Below are positions 24,644 through 33,879 of a stretch of DNA of 64,000 nucleotides, one piece after another; positions within the stretch are counted from its first letter, which is position 1; each line of letters begins with the position of its first letter. The notes beneath the pieces are model-generated. The model was not told the origin of the DNA and did no database searches. It worked only from the letters and a program-made list of their open reading frames with translations. The position numbers and the translations under genes were made by a program. This stretch comes from JAJDOD01 sp039024895 (GTDB taxonomy: Bacteria; Pseudomonadota; Alphaproteobacteria; Rhodobacterales; Rhodobacteraceae): NCBI GenBank assembly GCA_039024895.1, contig JBCCPJ010000018.1, positions 4,575 through 68,574 on the forward strand, given 5' to 3'.

Positions 24644-25737
24644 TGGCCGAGATCGTGATCAAGGACGTCCGCAAGGAATTCGGCGACTTCGTCGCGGTGA
24701 AGGAAAGCTCCTTCACCATCGAGGACGGCGAGTTCTTTATGCTGCTTGGCCCCTCGGGCTGCGGGAAGACAACCACCTTGCGCATGATTGCCGGGCTTGA
24801 ATTGCCAACGAGTGGCGAGATTTACCTCGACGGCGAGGAAATCGCGCAGCGCGCGCCCTCTGAACGCGACATCGCCTTCGTGTTCCAGATGTTCGCGCTC
24901 TACCCGCATATGAATGTCTACAACAACCTCGCCTATCCGCTGAAAAGCCAGGGGATGTCCCGCGCGCAGATCAAATCGAAGATCGACGAGGTGGCGGGCA
25001 TTCTCGGCATCACCGACATTCTGAGGAAGCCAGTAGGCGGCCTCTCGGGTGGCGATCGCCAGCGCGTCGCGCTTGGCCGCGCCATCGTGCGCGAGCCAAA
25101 AGCTTTCATGATGGACGAACCGTTGGGCGCTCTCGATGCCGAGTTCCGCGAGCATATGGCCGAAGAACTCCGCGCCCTGCATGACCGGATGGGCGCCACC
25201 ACCGTCTACGTGACCCATGATCAGCTCGAAGCGATGCAGATGGGCGACAAGATCGTTGTGATGAACAATGCCGTGGTGGAACAGTTCGGGACCCCGCAAG
25301 AAATCTACGACAAGCCTGCCACCATGTTTGTGGCTGACTTCATTGGCTCACCGTCAATGAACTTCCTCGATTTCTCCGGCACGCTCGCGAATGGTGACAC
25401 AGCCGTCGACCTCAACGGTCACCCCATGGGCGTACCCGAAGCGCGCGAAGGGGCGAGCGGCGATCTGGTTTTTGGCGTTCGCCCGGAACATATCCGCTTG
25501 GCCGACGACGGCACCTATCGGGGCGAGGTTCTGGCCACCGAGTACCTTGGCACAACGCAGATTGTCACGATCCAGACAGCCAATGGGGATCTGAAGGCGC
25601 GGATCGCATCCGATCAACACGCCACGGTTGGGGAAAGCGTGGGTCTGTCCTTCGATGCAGGCACCGTCACCTTGTTCGACAAGTCGTCAGGGCGCGCACT
25701 CAAGTCGGCGCTGAATGAAGGAGTGCTCCATGGCTGA
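24643..25737 (+). CDS. Carbohydrate ABC transporter ATP-binding protein, copy 1 (MalK/UgpC type)
   Basis: 364 residues from the ATG overlapping the small membrane protein. Walker A LGPSGCGKTT near residue 37, signature motif LSGGDRQRVALGRA (D in place of the usual Q), Walker B AFMMDEPLGALD, switch His in YVTHDQLEAMQMGD. The C-terminal part (from about 240) is a TOBE/MalK regulatory domain with FGVRPEHIRL. It energises the two permeases with the second ATPase, probably as a heterodimer. Confidence 0.95.
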   Translation: MAEIVIKDVRKEFGDFVAVKESSFTIEDGEFFMLLGPSGCGKTTTLRMIAGLELPTSGEIYLDGEEIAQRAPSERDIAFVFQMFALYPHMNVYNNLAYPLKSQGMSRAQIKSKIDEVAGILGITDILRKPVGGLSGGDRQRVALGRAIVREPKAFMMDEPLGALDAEFREHMAEELRALHDRMGATTVYVTHDQLEAMQMGDKIVVMNNAVVEQFGTPQEIYDKPATMFVADFIGSPSMNFLDFSGTLANGDTAVDLNGHPMGVPEAREGASGDLVFGVRPEHIRLADDGTYRGEVLATEYLGTTQIVTIQTANGDLKARIASDQHATVGESVGLSFDAGTVTLFDKSSGRALKSALNEGVLHG

Positions 25738-26728
25738 GGTTAGTCTTCGCTCTGTCTCAAAGGCCTTTGGAAAAACGCACGCTGTTGTCGATGTCGATAT
25801 GACAGTGCCGGACGGGGCATTCGTGGTCCTTTTGGGGCCGACCGGCGCAGGTAAAACCACAACACTCCGGCTTATCGCAGGCCTCGAAAAACCGGACAGT
25901 GGCGAAATTCAAATCGGGGGCGAAAGCGTGACGGGCATGACACCGGCACAGCGCGATGTGGCGATGGTGTTCCAGCAATACTCGCTCTATCCGCATCTTA
26001 GTGTGCGCGACAACCTCGCCTTCCCGTTACGCTCTCCGATCCTGAAAACGCCCGAGGATGTGATTACACGCAAGGTGCAGGAGGTCGCAGAAGTTCTGCA
26101 CATCCCGCACAAACTCGACAACAAGGCGACCGAGTTGTCGGGCGGCGAAATGCAGCGCGTCTCCATCGGTCGGGCGCTTGTGCGGGACCCGTCGATTTAC
26201 CTGATGGATGAACCGTTATCATCGCTTGACGCCAAGCTCCGCGCCGACCTTCGTGTCGAGTTAAAACGCATCCATGCGGAGCTTGCCGCGACGTTGCTCT
26301 ATGTCACACATGACCAGATCGAAGCCATGACCATGGCCAGCCATATCGGCGTGCTCGACGAAGGCCGATTGGTGCAGTTTGGCAGCCCGCGCGAGATCTA
26401 TGAGGACCCGAAAACAGTCTATGTCGCTGCGCGTTTGGGTCAGCCTCGGATCAATCTTTTGCCGGTCGGCCTGCTGGATGCCGCAGCACCAAGTAACGCA
26501 ACCACGATGGGGCTCCGACCTGAACATATTCGCCAAGGCGAAGGGAAAGAGGCGCACGTGACGCGCGTCGAACATCTGGGGGACCAAACCAGACTTCACC
26601 TCAAACTCGGCGAGCATGAAGTTATCACGCTCACCGATCCACATAGCACATTGAACCCCGGAGAGATGGTGCAGATCGCGGCGCGGAACCCGATCTATTT
26701 TGACACCGACGGCAACCGGGTCGCTTGA
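25730..26728 (+). CDS. Carbohydrate ABC transporter ATP-binding protein, copy 2 (MalK/UgpC type)
   Basis: 332 residues. The ATG at 25730 is chosen because AAGGAG lies 7 bases upstream; an in-frame ATG at 25715 would give five more residues. Walker A LGPTGAGKTT, signature LSGGEMQRVSIGRAL, Walker B IYLMDEPLSSLD, switch His YVTHDQIEAMTM, and a C-terminal TOBE-like part with GLRPEHIRQ. It overlaps the first ATPase by 8 bases. Two distinct ATPase genes in one locus are usual in this alphaproteobacterial transporter subtype. Confidence 0.95.
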   Translation: MAEVSLRSVSKAFGKTHAVVDVDMTVPDGAFVVLLGPTGAGKTTTLRLIAGLEKPDSGEIQIGGESVTGMTPAQRDVAMVFQQYSLYPHLSVRDNLAFPLRSPILKTPEDVITRKVQEVAEVLHIPHKLDNKATELSGGEMQRVSIGRALVRDPSIYLMDEPLSSLDAKLRADLRVELKRIHAELAATLLYVTHDQIEAMTMASHIGVLDEGRLVQFGSPREIYEDPKTVYVAARLGQPRINLLPVGLLDAAAPSNATTMGLRPEHIRQGEGKEAHVTRVEHLGDQTRLHLKLGEHEVITLTDPHSTLNPGEMVQIAARNPIYFDTDGNRVA

Positions 26729-26740
26729 ACGGAGGACAGG

Positions 26741-28369
26741 ATGGCGCAATTCATCAACGCCAAAGAAAATCTGGTTAAAGAGGCCATCGATGGCCTGCTT
26801 GCTTGCTCAGGTGGCGCGCTTTCCCGGCTGGATGGCTACCCGCATATCAAGGTTGTCATCCGGAACGATTGGGATCGCGCGAAGGTGGCTTTGATCTCGG
26901 GCGGAGGTTCCGGGCATGAGCCGGCCCATGCGGGTTTCGTAGGCCCCGGGATGTTGACCGCTGCCGTCTGTGGTGAAGTATTCGCGTCCCCTTCGGTGGA
27001 GGCCGTTCTGGCGGCTATACTCGCCGTCACTGGAGACGCCGGATGCTTGCTCATCGTAAAGAACTACACGGGCGATCGGCTCAACTTCGGTCTCGCCGCT
27101 GAGCGCGCACGCGCCCTCGGTCGCAAGGTCGAAATGGTCGTTGTCGATGATGACATTGCCTTGCCGGAATTGCCGCAGCCACGCGGCGTTGCAGGCACGT
27201 TGTTCATCCACAAGATCGCGGGAGCGATGGCGGAAGGCGGCGCATCACTAGAAGAAGTCACTGCCGCCGCGAAGCGCGTGATCGGCAATGTCGCTTCTAT
27301 CGGCAAAAGCCTGGACACCTGCACCGTGCCGGGCTCCCCAAAAGAAGACCGTATCCCCAGTGGCAAAGCCGAACTCGGGCTTGGTATCCATGGGGAACCG
27401 GGCGTTGAGCAAGTCGACTTCGCTGGCGCTTCAGAGGCCGTGTCTATCGTTATCGACAAGCTGCGCGACCACGCGAAGCATGGTCCATGTGTGGCACTTA
27501 TGAACAACCTCGGCTCAACGACACCTCTTGAAATGTCGATCCTGTGTTACGCCTTGGCGGACTCGGGGATTGCCGCGCATATCATCGGCCCTGCACCCAT
27601 GATGACATCACTCGACATGCACGGGTTTTCCGTCTCCCTTTTGCCTGTCACCGATGATGACCTTGCTTTGTTGGCAGCCCCAGTACCCATGCCCGCTTGG
27701 CCGGGTTTGGCGGAAATTGCCACGGTGCCGGTTACGCCTCTTCCCGATGGGCTTACGCCGATCGATCCAATTCCTTCACCGAACCAAACGACGCGAAAGG
27801 TAATCGAGCAAGTGACCGACTTGTTGATCGATGCTGAGGGCGCCTTGAACGAACTCGACGCAAAGTCCGGCGACGGCGACACAGGAAGCACGCTTGCGAC
27901 CGCAGCCCGCTCGCTGAAAGGCAGCCTCGACAGAATGCCCCTTGCCGATCTGACACAGCTATTCCCGGCGCTCGGCAATGAGTTAAGCCAGACCATGGGC
28001 GGGTCGTCAGGCGTTATCCTCGCGATCTATTTCAATGCGGCGGGCGACGCCTGCGCAAGTGGCGCGCCGGTTGAAAAGGCACTTAAGGAAGGTTTGAAGC
28101 GTGTCTCCGAAGTTGGCGGCGCGCAAAAAGGTGACCGTACGATGATCGACGCTCTGGCCCCTGCACTCGAGGCGATGAGCCAGGGCTTGCCCGCTGCGGC
28201 GGCGGCGGCACGTGAAGGCGCCGACAGCACAGCCTCAATTCACAAGGCAAAGGCGGGTCGCGCGGCATATGTACCTTCAGAAAACCTGAAAGGGCATAAC
28301 GATCCTGGCGCGGAAGCTGTTGCGCTGCTTTTCGAAGGGCTCGCCAAGGCGGTGGAGGGATCAAGCTGA
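26741..28369 (+). CDS. Dihydroxyacetone-kinase family protein, DhaK-DhaL fusion
   Basis: 542 residues. The DhaK part (1-330) has LISGGGSGHEPAHAGFVGPGM and GLGIHGEPGVEQ, whose His (about 217) covalently binds the ketone substrate. The DhaL part (about 350-542) has the ATP/metal motif KSGDGDTGS and MGGSSGV. The fused form uses ATP rather than a phosphotransferase protein. Besides dihydroxyacetone, family members phosphorylate erythrulose or branched keto-sugars such as apulose. It is the only sugar kinase in this operon, so it should phosphorylate the ketose made by the neighbouring isomerases. Family firm; substrate unknown. Confidence 0.94.
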   Translation: MAQFINAKENLVKEAIDGLLACSGGALSRLDGYPHIKVVIRNDWDRAKVALISGGGSGHEPAHAGFVGPGMLTAAVCGEVFASPSVEAVLAAILAVTGDAGCLLIVKNYTGDRLNFGLAAERARALGRKVEMVVVDDDIALPELPQPRGVAGTLFIHKIAGAMAEGGASLEEVTAAAKRVIGNVASIGKSLDTCTVPGSPKEDRIPSGKAELGLGIHGEPGVEQVDFAGASEAVSIVIDKLRDHAKHGPCVALMNNLGSTTPLEMSILCYALADSGIAAHIIGPAPMMTSLDMHGFSVSLLPVTDDDLALLAAPVPMPAWPGLAEIATVPVTPLPDGLTPIDPIPSPNQTTRKVIEQVTDLLIDAEGALNELDAKSGDGDTGSTLATAARSLKGSLDRMPLADLTQLFPALGNELSQTMGGSSGVILAIYFNAAGDACASGAPVEKALKEGLKRVSEVGGAQKGDRTMIDALAPALEAMSQGLPAAAAAAREGADSTASIHKAKAGRAAYVPSENLKGHNDPGAEAVALLFEGLAKAVEGSS

Positions 28370-29433
28370 CCCAGAACGACCTCTCAACTGTCCCAAAGCC
28401 CACCGTGAACGACATCGCCCGTGTCGCGGGTGTTTCGCTCGCAACGGTGGACCGCGTGCTGAACGCGCGTCCCGGCGTGCGCTCTGTGACGATTGAGAAG
28501 GTCAACAAGGCAATCGCTGATCTAGGTTATGTGCGTGATACTGCGGCAGCGAACCTTGCCCGCAAACGCCTATACCGATTGCTTTTCATTATCCCCGAAA
28601 GTGCGAATGAGTTCATGCTCGCGCTCGACAAAGAGATCGATGCGCAAGGTGCGAAACTTGTGCATCAGCGCACCACGTTGCAACGCCTGTCCGTTCGTCC
28701 GTTTGACCCGCATTCGGTGGTCGATGCTCTTGATGCAATCGATCCAGCCGACACCGACGGCGTGGCTGTAATCGGTGTTGAAACACCTGCCGTCCGCGAC
28801 GCCGTCAAACGTGCCCGTGCGAAGGGCATCGCCGTTGTGGCATTGGTTTCCGACCTGCCAAGTTCCGAACGTGACCATTTCGTAGGAATCGACAACATCG
28901 CCGCCGGCCGAACGGCGGCGCGGCTCATGGGACGCTTTGTGCGCGGGGCGGGCCGTATCCTCGTCATCACGGGATCAAGGCTGGCGCGCGACCACCTTGA
29001 GCTGCGGAAGGGTTTCGACGCCCTGATGTCTGAAGAGTTTCCCGGTCTTGACGTGGTGGCGTCCATTGAGGGCCGCGATGATCCCGAGCTGATCCGCGAC
29101 ATGCTGCCCGAGATCTTCGAAGCCTATCCCGACCTGAAGGGCATTTATTCATCGGCGGCAGGAAACCCCGGGTTGATCCAGTTTTTGGAAGCCAAAGGGC
29201 CACAAAGGGACCTTGTCGTCATTGCCCACGAGTTGACGCCCGCCTCACGCGCGGCGCTACGCTCCGGCACATTTGATGCCATTATCAACCAGGACACTGG
29301 GCATATCGTGCGCTCGGCGACGCGGCTCCTGCGCGCGACGCTCGACAAGGTGCCATTCGACGCGACCCAAGAACGCATCCGAATTGATATCTACCTGAAA
29401 GAAAACTTGCCGCATCTGGGAGGAGAGACATGA
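28366..29433 (+). CDS. LacI-family transcriptional regulator
   Basis: 355 residues if translation starts at the CTG (28366) that overlaps the kinase stop in CTGA; GGAGG lies 7 bases before it. The next candidate, GTG at 28405, lacks a ribosome binding site and would remove residues preceding helix one of the DNA-binding domain (VNDIARVAGVSLATVDRVLN). The rest is a periplasmic-binding-protein-like sensor domain (for example VGIDNIAAGRTAARLMG). It probably responds to the transported sugar or a derivative and controls the operon, perhaps through the twin repeats at 21057-21102. Confidence 0.92.
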   Translation: MTQNDLSTVPKPTVNDIARVAGVSLATVDRVLNARPGVRSVTIEKVNKAIADLGYVRDTAAANLARKRLYRLLFIIPESANEFMLALDKEIDAQGAKLVHQRTTLQRLSVRPFDPHSVVDALDAIDPADTDGVAVIGVETPAVRDAVKRARAKGIAVVALVSDLPSSERDHFVGIDNIAAGRTAARLMGRFVRGAGRILVITGSRLARDHLELRKGFDALMSEEFPGLDVVASIEGRDDPELIRDMLPEIFEAYPDLKGIYSSAAGNPGLIQFLEAKGPQRDLVVIAHELTPASRAALRSGTFDAIINQDTGHIVRSATRLLRATLDKVPFDATQERIRIDIYLKENLPHLGGET

Positions 29434-30485
29434 AGACAATCAAAGGGCCTGCGCTTTTCTTGGCGCAGTTTGCAGGTGATGACGCCCCGTTCAATTCATG
29501 GGACAGCATCACCAAATGGGCCGCCGACTGCGGCTATAAGGGCGTTCAGGTGCCCAGCTGGGACGGACGGTTGATCGACCTCGCAAGGGCCGCCGAAAGC
29601 AAAGAGTACTGCGACGAGTTCAAGGGCGTCGCGGCAGCTAATGGCGTTGAGGTGACAGAGCTCTCCACGCATTTGCAGGGGCAGCTTGTTGCCGTGCACC
29701 CGGCCTATGATGGCGCCTTCGATGGCTTCGCGGCGGAAGAAGTGCGCGGCAACCCTGCCGCCCGGCAAGAGTGGGCTGTCGATCAGGTAAAAAAGGCGCT
29801 TTCCGCCTCAAAGAACATGGGCATCGGCGCCCATGCGACCTTCTCTGGCGCGCTGGCCTGGCCATACGTCTACCCCTGGCCGCAACGCCCAGCGGGATTG
29901 ATCGAAACGGCTTTTGATGAGTTGGCCAAACGTTGGAAGCCCATCCTCGACCATGCAGAAGACTGCGGCGTCGATGTCTGTTACGAAATTCACCCTGGCG
30001 AAGACCTCCATGACGGCATCACGTACGAGATGTTTCTTGAGCGCACCGGCAATCACGCTCGCGCGTGTATGCTGTACGACCCGAGCCACTACGTGCTCCA
30101 GTGTCTCGATTACCTTGACAACATAGACATCTACAAAGACCGCATCCGGATGTTCCATGTGAAAGACGCCGAGTTCAACCCGACAGGGCGGCAAGGCGTT
30201 TACTCGGGCTACCAGGGCTGGGTAGATCGGGCAGGTCGGTTTCGCTCACTTGGGGACGGACAAGTGGACTTTGGTGCCGTCTTTTCCAAGATGGCCGCCA
30301 ATGATTTCGATGGTTGGGCCGTGGTCGAGTGGGAGTGCTGTCTGAAACATCCCGAAGATGGCGCCCGCGAAGGTGCTCAATTCGTGGCCGATCACATCAT
30401 TCGCGTCACAGACAAGGCCTTTGACGATTTTGCCGATGGTGGCACGGATGAGGCTGCCAACCGCAAAATGCTCGGGATCGGCTGA
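29430..30485 (+). CDS. TIM-barrel sugar (phosphate) isomerase/epimerase
   Basis: 351 residues of the AP-endonuclease-2-like TIM-barrel superfamily. Likely metal ligands are visible: YEIHPGE (Glu), MLYDPSHY (Asp/His), MFHVKDAEF (His) and AVVEWECC (Glu). An insertion near ARQEWAVDQVKKAL is common in this subgroup, often annotated as sugar phosphate isomerase. It starts in an ATGA overlap with the regulator gene. It should isomerise or epimerise the imported sugar or its oxidised form; the substrate is unknown. Confidence 0.9.
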   Translation: MKTIKGPALFLAQFAGDDAPFNSWDSITKWAADCGYKGVQVPSWDGRLIDLARAAESKEYCDEFKGVAAANGVEVTELSTHLQGQLVAVHPAYDGAFDGFAAEEVRGNPAARQEWAVDQVKKALSASKNMGIGAHATFSGALAWPYVYPWPQRPAGLIETAFDELAKRWKPILDHAEDCGVDVCYEIHPGEDLHDGITYEMFLERTGNHARACMLYDPSHYVLQCLDYLDNIDIYKDRIRMFHVKDAEFNPTGRQGVYSGYQGWVDRAGRFRSLGDGQVDFGAVFSKMAANDFDGWAVVEWECCLKHPEDGAREGAQFVADHIIRVTDKAFDDFADGGTDEAANRKMLGIG

Positions 30486-30486
30486 A

Positions 30487-31332
30487 ATGAAAGCCGGTTT
30501 CAATCTTCTCTTATGGTGCACGAGCCTCGGCGAAGCGGAATTGCGGCGCTGCGAAGCGCTGGCCGAGATGGGTTGGGATGGCGTTGAAGTGCCGGTTTTC
30601 GAAGGCACCCCAGAAGCACATGCGACCCTCGGTCGGCAACTCGGCGAGATGGGGCTGAAACGGACGGTGGTCGCAATCGTCTCGGACGGGGACACGTTGT
30701 CGGATGATCCAAGCCTTCGCCAAAAGGGCATCGATCATCTCAAATACGTGGCTGATTGCAGCGTTGCGCTTGGCGCGGAAGTGCTGTGCGGACCGTTGAC
30801 CCAGCCCCTCGCGACATTCAGCGGTGCCGGAGCGACAGATGTTGAATGGGGACGATTGGTGGAGGCCAGCCGCGCTCTTGCGGCGCATACCAAAGACAGC
30901 GGGCTGAACGTCGCTGTGGAGCCGCTTAACCGCTTCGAATGCTACGCTCTTAACACGGCAAGTCAGGCGGCGGCCCTGGTCGAAGCGGTCAACCAGCCCC
31001 ATTACGGTTACCTGTTCGATAGTTTCCACGCCAATATCGAAGAGAAAGACCCTTGGGCGGCGCTTCGCCAATTTTCGAAACAGATGACCCATGTGCATGT
31101 CTCGGAAAATGATCGGGGCACGCCGGGTGCCGGCCATATCGACTTTGCGGCGATGTTTGCCGTCTTGCGCGAGATTGGCTGGGACGGATGGCTGACGGTC
31201 GAGGCGTTCGGTCAAGCGCTACCAGATATCGCGGCCGCCACGAAGGTGTGGCGATCGCTTTTTGAAAATGACGATCAACTTGCCCGCGATGCTTTGAAGC
31301 TGGTGCGGGACACTTGGAAGGCGGCCGTCTGA
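30487..31332 (+). CDS. TIM-barrel epimerase, D-tagatose/D-psicose 3-epimerase-like
   Basis: 281 residues from the ATG one base after the previous stop. The segment VAVEPLNRFECYALNT supplies the first metal Glu, LFDSFHANIEE the Asp and His, HVHVSENDRGTPGAGHIDF further ligands and the substrate loop, and TVEAF the last Glu. This arrangement closely follows ketose 3-epimerases. With the preceding isomerase and xylose isomerase it gives three aldose/ketose rearranging enzymes in one operon. The ketose acted upon cannot be read from sequence. Confidence 0.9.
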   Translation: MKAGFNLLLWCTSLGEAELRRCEALAEMGWDGVEVPVFEGTPEAHATLGRQLGEMGLKRTVVAIVSDGDTLSDDPSLRQKGIDHLKYVADCSVALGAEVLCGPLTQPLATFSGAGATDVEWGRLVEASRALAAHTKDSGLNVAVEPLNRFECYALNTASQAAALVEAVNQPHYGYLFDSFHANIEEKDPWAALRQFSKQMTHVHVSENDRGTPGAGHIDFAAMFAVLREIGWDGWLTVEAFGQALPDIAAATKVWRSLFENDDQLARDALKLVRDTWKAAV

Positions 31333-31353
31333 GGCGCGCGGGAGGGAAGAGAA

Positions 31354-32511
31354 ATGGCATCCGATAAAACTGATACCTCAAACCGACGTATCCGGCTCGG
31401 TATGGTTGGCGGCGGGAACGACGCCTTTATCGGCGGTGTGCATCGCATCGCGTCGCGTATCGACGACAAATATGAACTTGTTGCGGGCGCTTTGTCATCG
31501 ACGCCGGAAAAGTCCATTGCGAGTGGCGAAGCCCTTGGGCTTCCTCGCGTCTACGAAGACTACAAGAAAATGGCTTCACGCGAAGCGCGTCGGAAAGACG
31601 GGATTGAAGCGGTCGCCATCGTCACGCCGAACCACGTGCACTTCCAAGCTGCCCGGGAGTTTTTGAAGCGGGGCATCCATGTGATTTGTGACAAGCCACT
31701 CACGTCGACGCTGCAAGACGCCAAGAAGATGGTCAAAGCCGTGGAGGACAGCGATGCGCTTTTCATTCTGACCCACAATTACACAGGCTACCCGATGGTA
31801 CGGCAGGCGCGAGAAATGGTGTCGCGCGGTGATATCGGACGCATTCGCGTGGTGCAGGTCGAGTATCCGCAGGACTGGCTCACGGTCGATCAGGACATCA
31901 AACAAGCACTTTGGCGTACTGACCCGGCCCAATCCGGGGCCGGAGGCTCAACGGGTGACATCGGCACCCACGCCTTCAACCTTGCTTGCTTTATCACCGG
32001 CCTTGACGTGGAGAGCCTGAGTGCTGACCTGCAATCCTTTGTTTCAGGTCGCCAACTTGACGACAATGCACATGTGATGCTCCGTTTCGAAGGTGGCGCG
32101 CGTGGCATGCTTTGGTCTTCCCAAGTGGCACCGGGGAATGAAAACGCGCTCCGCATCCGTGTCTATGGTGAAACCGGCGGCTTGGAGTGGGCGCAGGAAG
32201 ACCCGAACTACCTTTGGCACACACCTTTCGGCGAACCAAAACGGCTGGTCACCCGTGGCGGTGCTGGCTCAGGCGAGGCCGCAGGCCGTATGAGCCGTAT
32301 TCCGCCCGGGCACCCGGAGGGGTATCTGGAAGGATTTGCAAACATCTACGCCGAAGCAGCGACCGCAATCATCGCCGCGCGCGACGGCAAAGAAGCTGGC
32401 GAAGAGGTCCTTTACCCAACCGTGTATGACGGGCTGAAAGGCGTTCAATTCGTGGCGGCCTGTGTGAAATCTTCCGCCCGCAATGCGGCGTGGATTGACC
32501 TGGATCTGTAA
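31354..32511 (+). CDS. Gfo/Idh/MocA-family NAD(P)-dependent sugar dehydrogenase
   Basis: 385 residues. Rossmann start IRLGMVGGGNDAFIGGVHR, the catalytic-lysine motif VICDKPLTS, and the active-site segment GDIGTHAFNLACF. The family oxidises sugars, polyols or sugar acids at a ring carbon or C1. GGGAGGGAAG precedes the ATG. In the operon it would provide the oxidation step before or after isomerisation. Substrate unknown. Confidence 0.93.
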   Translation: MASDKTDTSNRRIRLGMVGGGNDAFIGGVHRIASRIDDKYELVAGALSSTPEKSIASGEALGLPRVYEDYKKMASREARRKDGIEAVAIVTPNHVHFQAAREFLKRGIHVICDKPLTSTLQDAKKMVKAVEDSDALFILTHNYTGYPMVRQAREMVSRGDIGRIRVVQVEYPQDWLTVDQDIKQALWRTDPAQSGAGGSTGDIGTHAFNLACFITGLDVESLSADLQSFVSGRQLDDNAHVMLRFEGGARGMLWSSQVAPGNENALRIRVYGETGGLEWAQEDPNYLWHTPFGEPKRLVTRGGAGSGEAAGRMSRIPPGHPEGYLEGFANIYAEAATAIIAARDGKEAGEEVLYPTVYDGLKGVQFVAACVKSSARNAAWIDLDL

Positions 32512-32514
32512 GAC

Positions 32515-33810
32515 ATGACTGACTTTTTCAAAGGAATACCCCCCGTCACCTTCAAAGGCCCTGACAGCCACGACGACTTCTCATACCGACACTATGACCC
32601 GGATGAAATGCTCGGTGGCAAGCGCATGGAGGACCATTTGCGCTTCGCTGTCGCCTGGTGGCACAGCTTTGCCTGGCCTGGCGGCGATCCATTTGGCGGC
32701 CAAACTTTCGAACGTCCATGGTTTGGTGATACGATGGACCTTGCGCGGCTCAATGCCGACGCGGCCTTCGAGCTGTTTGCGATCCTTGGACAGCCCTATT
32801 TCTGCTTTCACGACTTCGACATTCGCCCCGAAGGCGCGGATTTTGCCGATAGCACACGAAACCTAGAAGAAATGGTCGATTACATCGGCCAGAAGATGGA
32901 AAGCACCCCAACGAGACTGCTTTGGGGCACGGCCAACCTGTTTACCCACCGGCGCTTTATGTCAGGCGCTGCGACGAACCCAGACCCGGAAATCTTCGCG
33001 TATTCCGCCGCTACCGTGAAAACCTGTATGGACGCCACGCTAAAGCTTAACGGTGAAAACTATGTGCTTTGGGGCGGGCGCGAAGGATACGAGACCCTCC
33101 TGAACACCGATCTCAAAAAAGAACGCGATCAGGCGGGGCGCTTTTTGGCGATGGTGGTCGAGTACAAACACAAAATCGGGTTTGCAGGCACAATCCTGGT
33201 GGAACCGAAACCGCAGGAACCGTCAAAGCATCAATATGACTTTGACGTCGCAACGGTTTACGGCTTCCTCAAGGAATATGGTCTCGAAAACGAAGTTAAG
33301 ATGAACATCGAACAGGGACATGCCATCCTGGCGGGACATTCCTTCGAGCATGAACTCGCCCTTGCGGCGTCGCTCGGCGTTCTTGGCTCAATTGATATGA
33401 ACCGGAACGACTATCAGTCTGGCTGGGATACCGACCAATTTCCAAACTCGGTGTCGGAAGTGGCGCTAGCCTATTACGAAGTGCTGAAGGCGGGCGGGTT
33501 TACCACAGGTGGTACGAACTTTGACGCCAAGGTTCGCCGCCAGTCATTGGAGCCAGAGGACCTTGTGCTGGCCCATGTGGGCGCCATGGACGTTTGCGCG
33601 CGCGGTTTGAAGGCGGCCCATGCCATGCTGGAAGACGGCGCGTTGGAGGCGGCACGAACGGAGCGCTATGGCGGATGGAGTAGTGCCGGTTTTCTCCTCG
33701 AGGGCGGTCTCGAGAATTGCTTCGATCACGTCATGGCAAACAGCACCAATCCAGAACCCCGTTCGGGGCGTCAGGAACGGCTCGAAAACATCGTCAACCG
33801 CTTCGTGTGA
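32515..33810 (+). CDS. xylA: Xylose isomerase
   Basis: 431 residues, near the family norm. The catalytic His is in CFHDFDIRPEG (about residue 99); the signature VEPKPQEPSKHQYDFD and metal-site segments MNIEQGHAILAGHSFEHEL and GSIDMNRNDYQSGWDTD are intact. It converts D-xylose to D-xylulose using divalent metal. It is the last gene of the carbohydrate operon, three bases after the dehydrogenase. No xylulokinase gene is present in the window, so either the kinase is elsewhere or the DhaK-type enzyme fills a related role. Confidence 0.96.
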   Translation: MTDFFKGIPPVTFKGPDSHDDFSYRHYDPDEMLGGKRMEDHLRFAVAWWHSFAWPGGDPFGGQTFERPWFGDTMDLARLNADAAFELFAILGQPYFCFHDFDIRPEGADFADSTRNLEEMVDYIGQKMESTPTRLLWGTANLFTHRRFMSGAATNPDPEIFAYSAATVKTCMDATLKLNGENYVLWGGREGYETLLNTDLKKERDQAGRFLAMVVEYKHKIGFAGTILVEPKPQEPSKHQYDFDVATVYGFLKEYGLENEVKMNIEQGHAILAGHSFEHELALAASLGVLGSIDMNRNDYQSGWDTDQFPNSVSEVALAYYEVLKAGGFTTGGTNFDAKVRRQSLEPEDLVLAHVGAMDVCARGLKAAHAMLEDGALEAARTERYGGWSSAGFLLEGGLENCFDHVMANSTNPEPRSGRQERLENIVNRFV

Positions 33811-33849
33811 GATCACGACTGACCGAAGAGTAACCGGCCATTAACCAGT

Positions 33850-33879
33850 TTCCCCCTTGATTGCGCCATCAAGGGGGAA
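33850..33879 (+). terminator. 12-base perfect hairpin after xylA
   Basis: TTCCCCCTTGAT and ATCAAGGGGGAA form a perfect 12-base stem with a 6-base loop, 39 bases after the xylA stop. No T tract follows, so it may be a weak terminator, a 3'-end stabiliser, or a translational element for the secretion ATPase gene whose only conventional start lies in its left arm. Confidence 0.7.

Noticed and set aside
30358..31332. Longer version of the tagatose-epimerase-like protein starting inside the previous gene
   Set aside because: The ATG at 30487, one base after the previous stop, gives the normal TIM-barrel start.
32515..33810. Changed active site in xylose isomerase (QGH instead of ANH near the metal Glu)
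   Set aside because: The metal Glu and His remain, and this variant is, as far as I recall, usual in alphaproteobacterial xylose isomerases.
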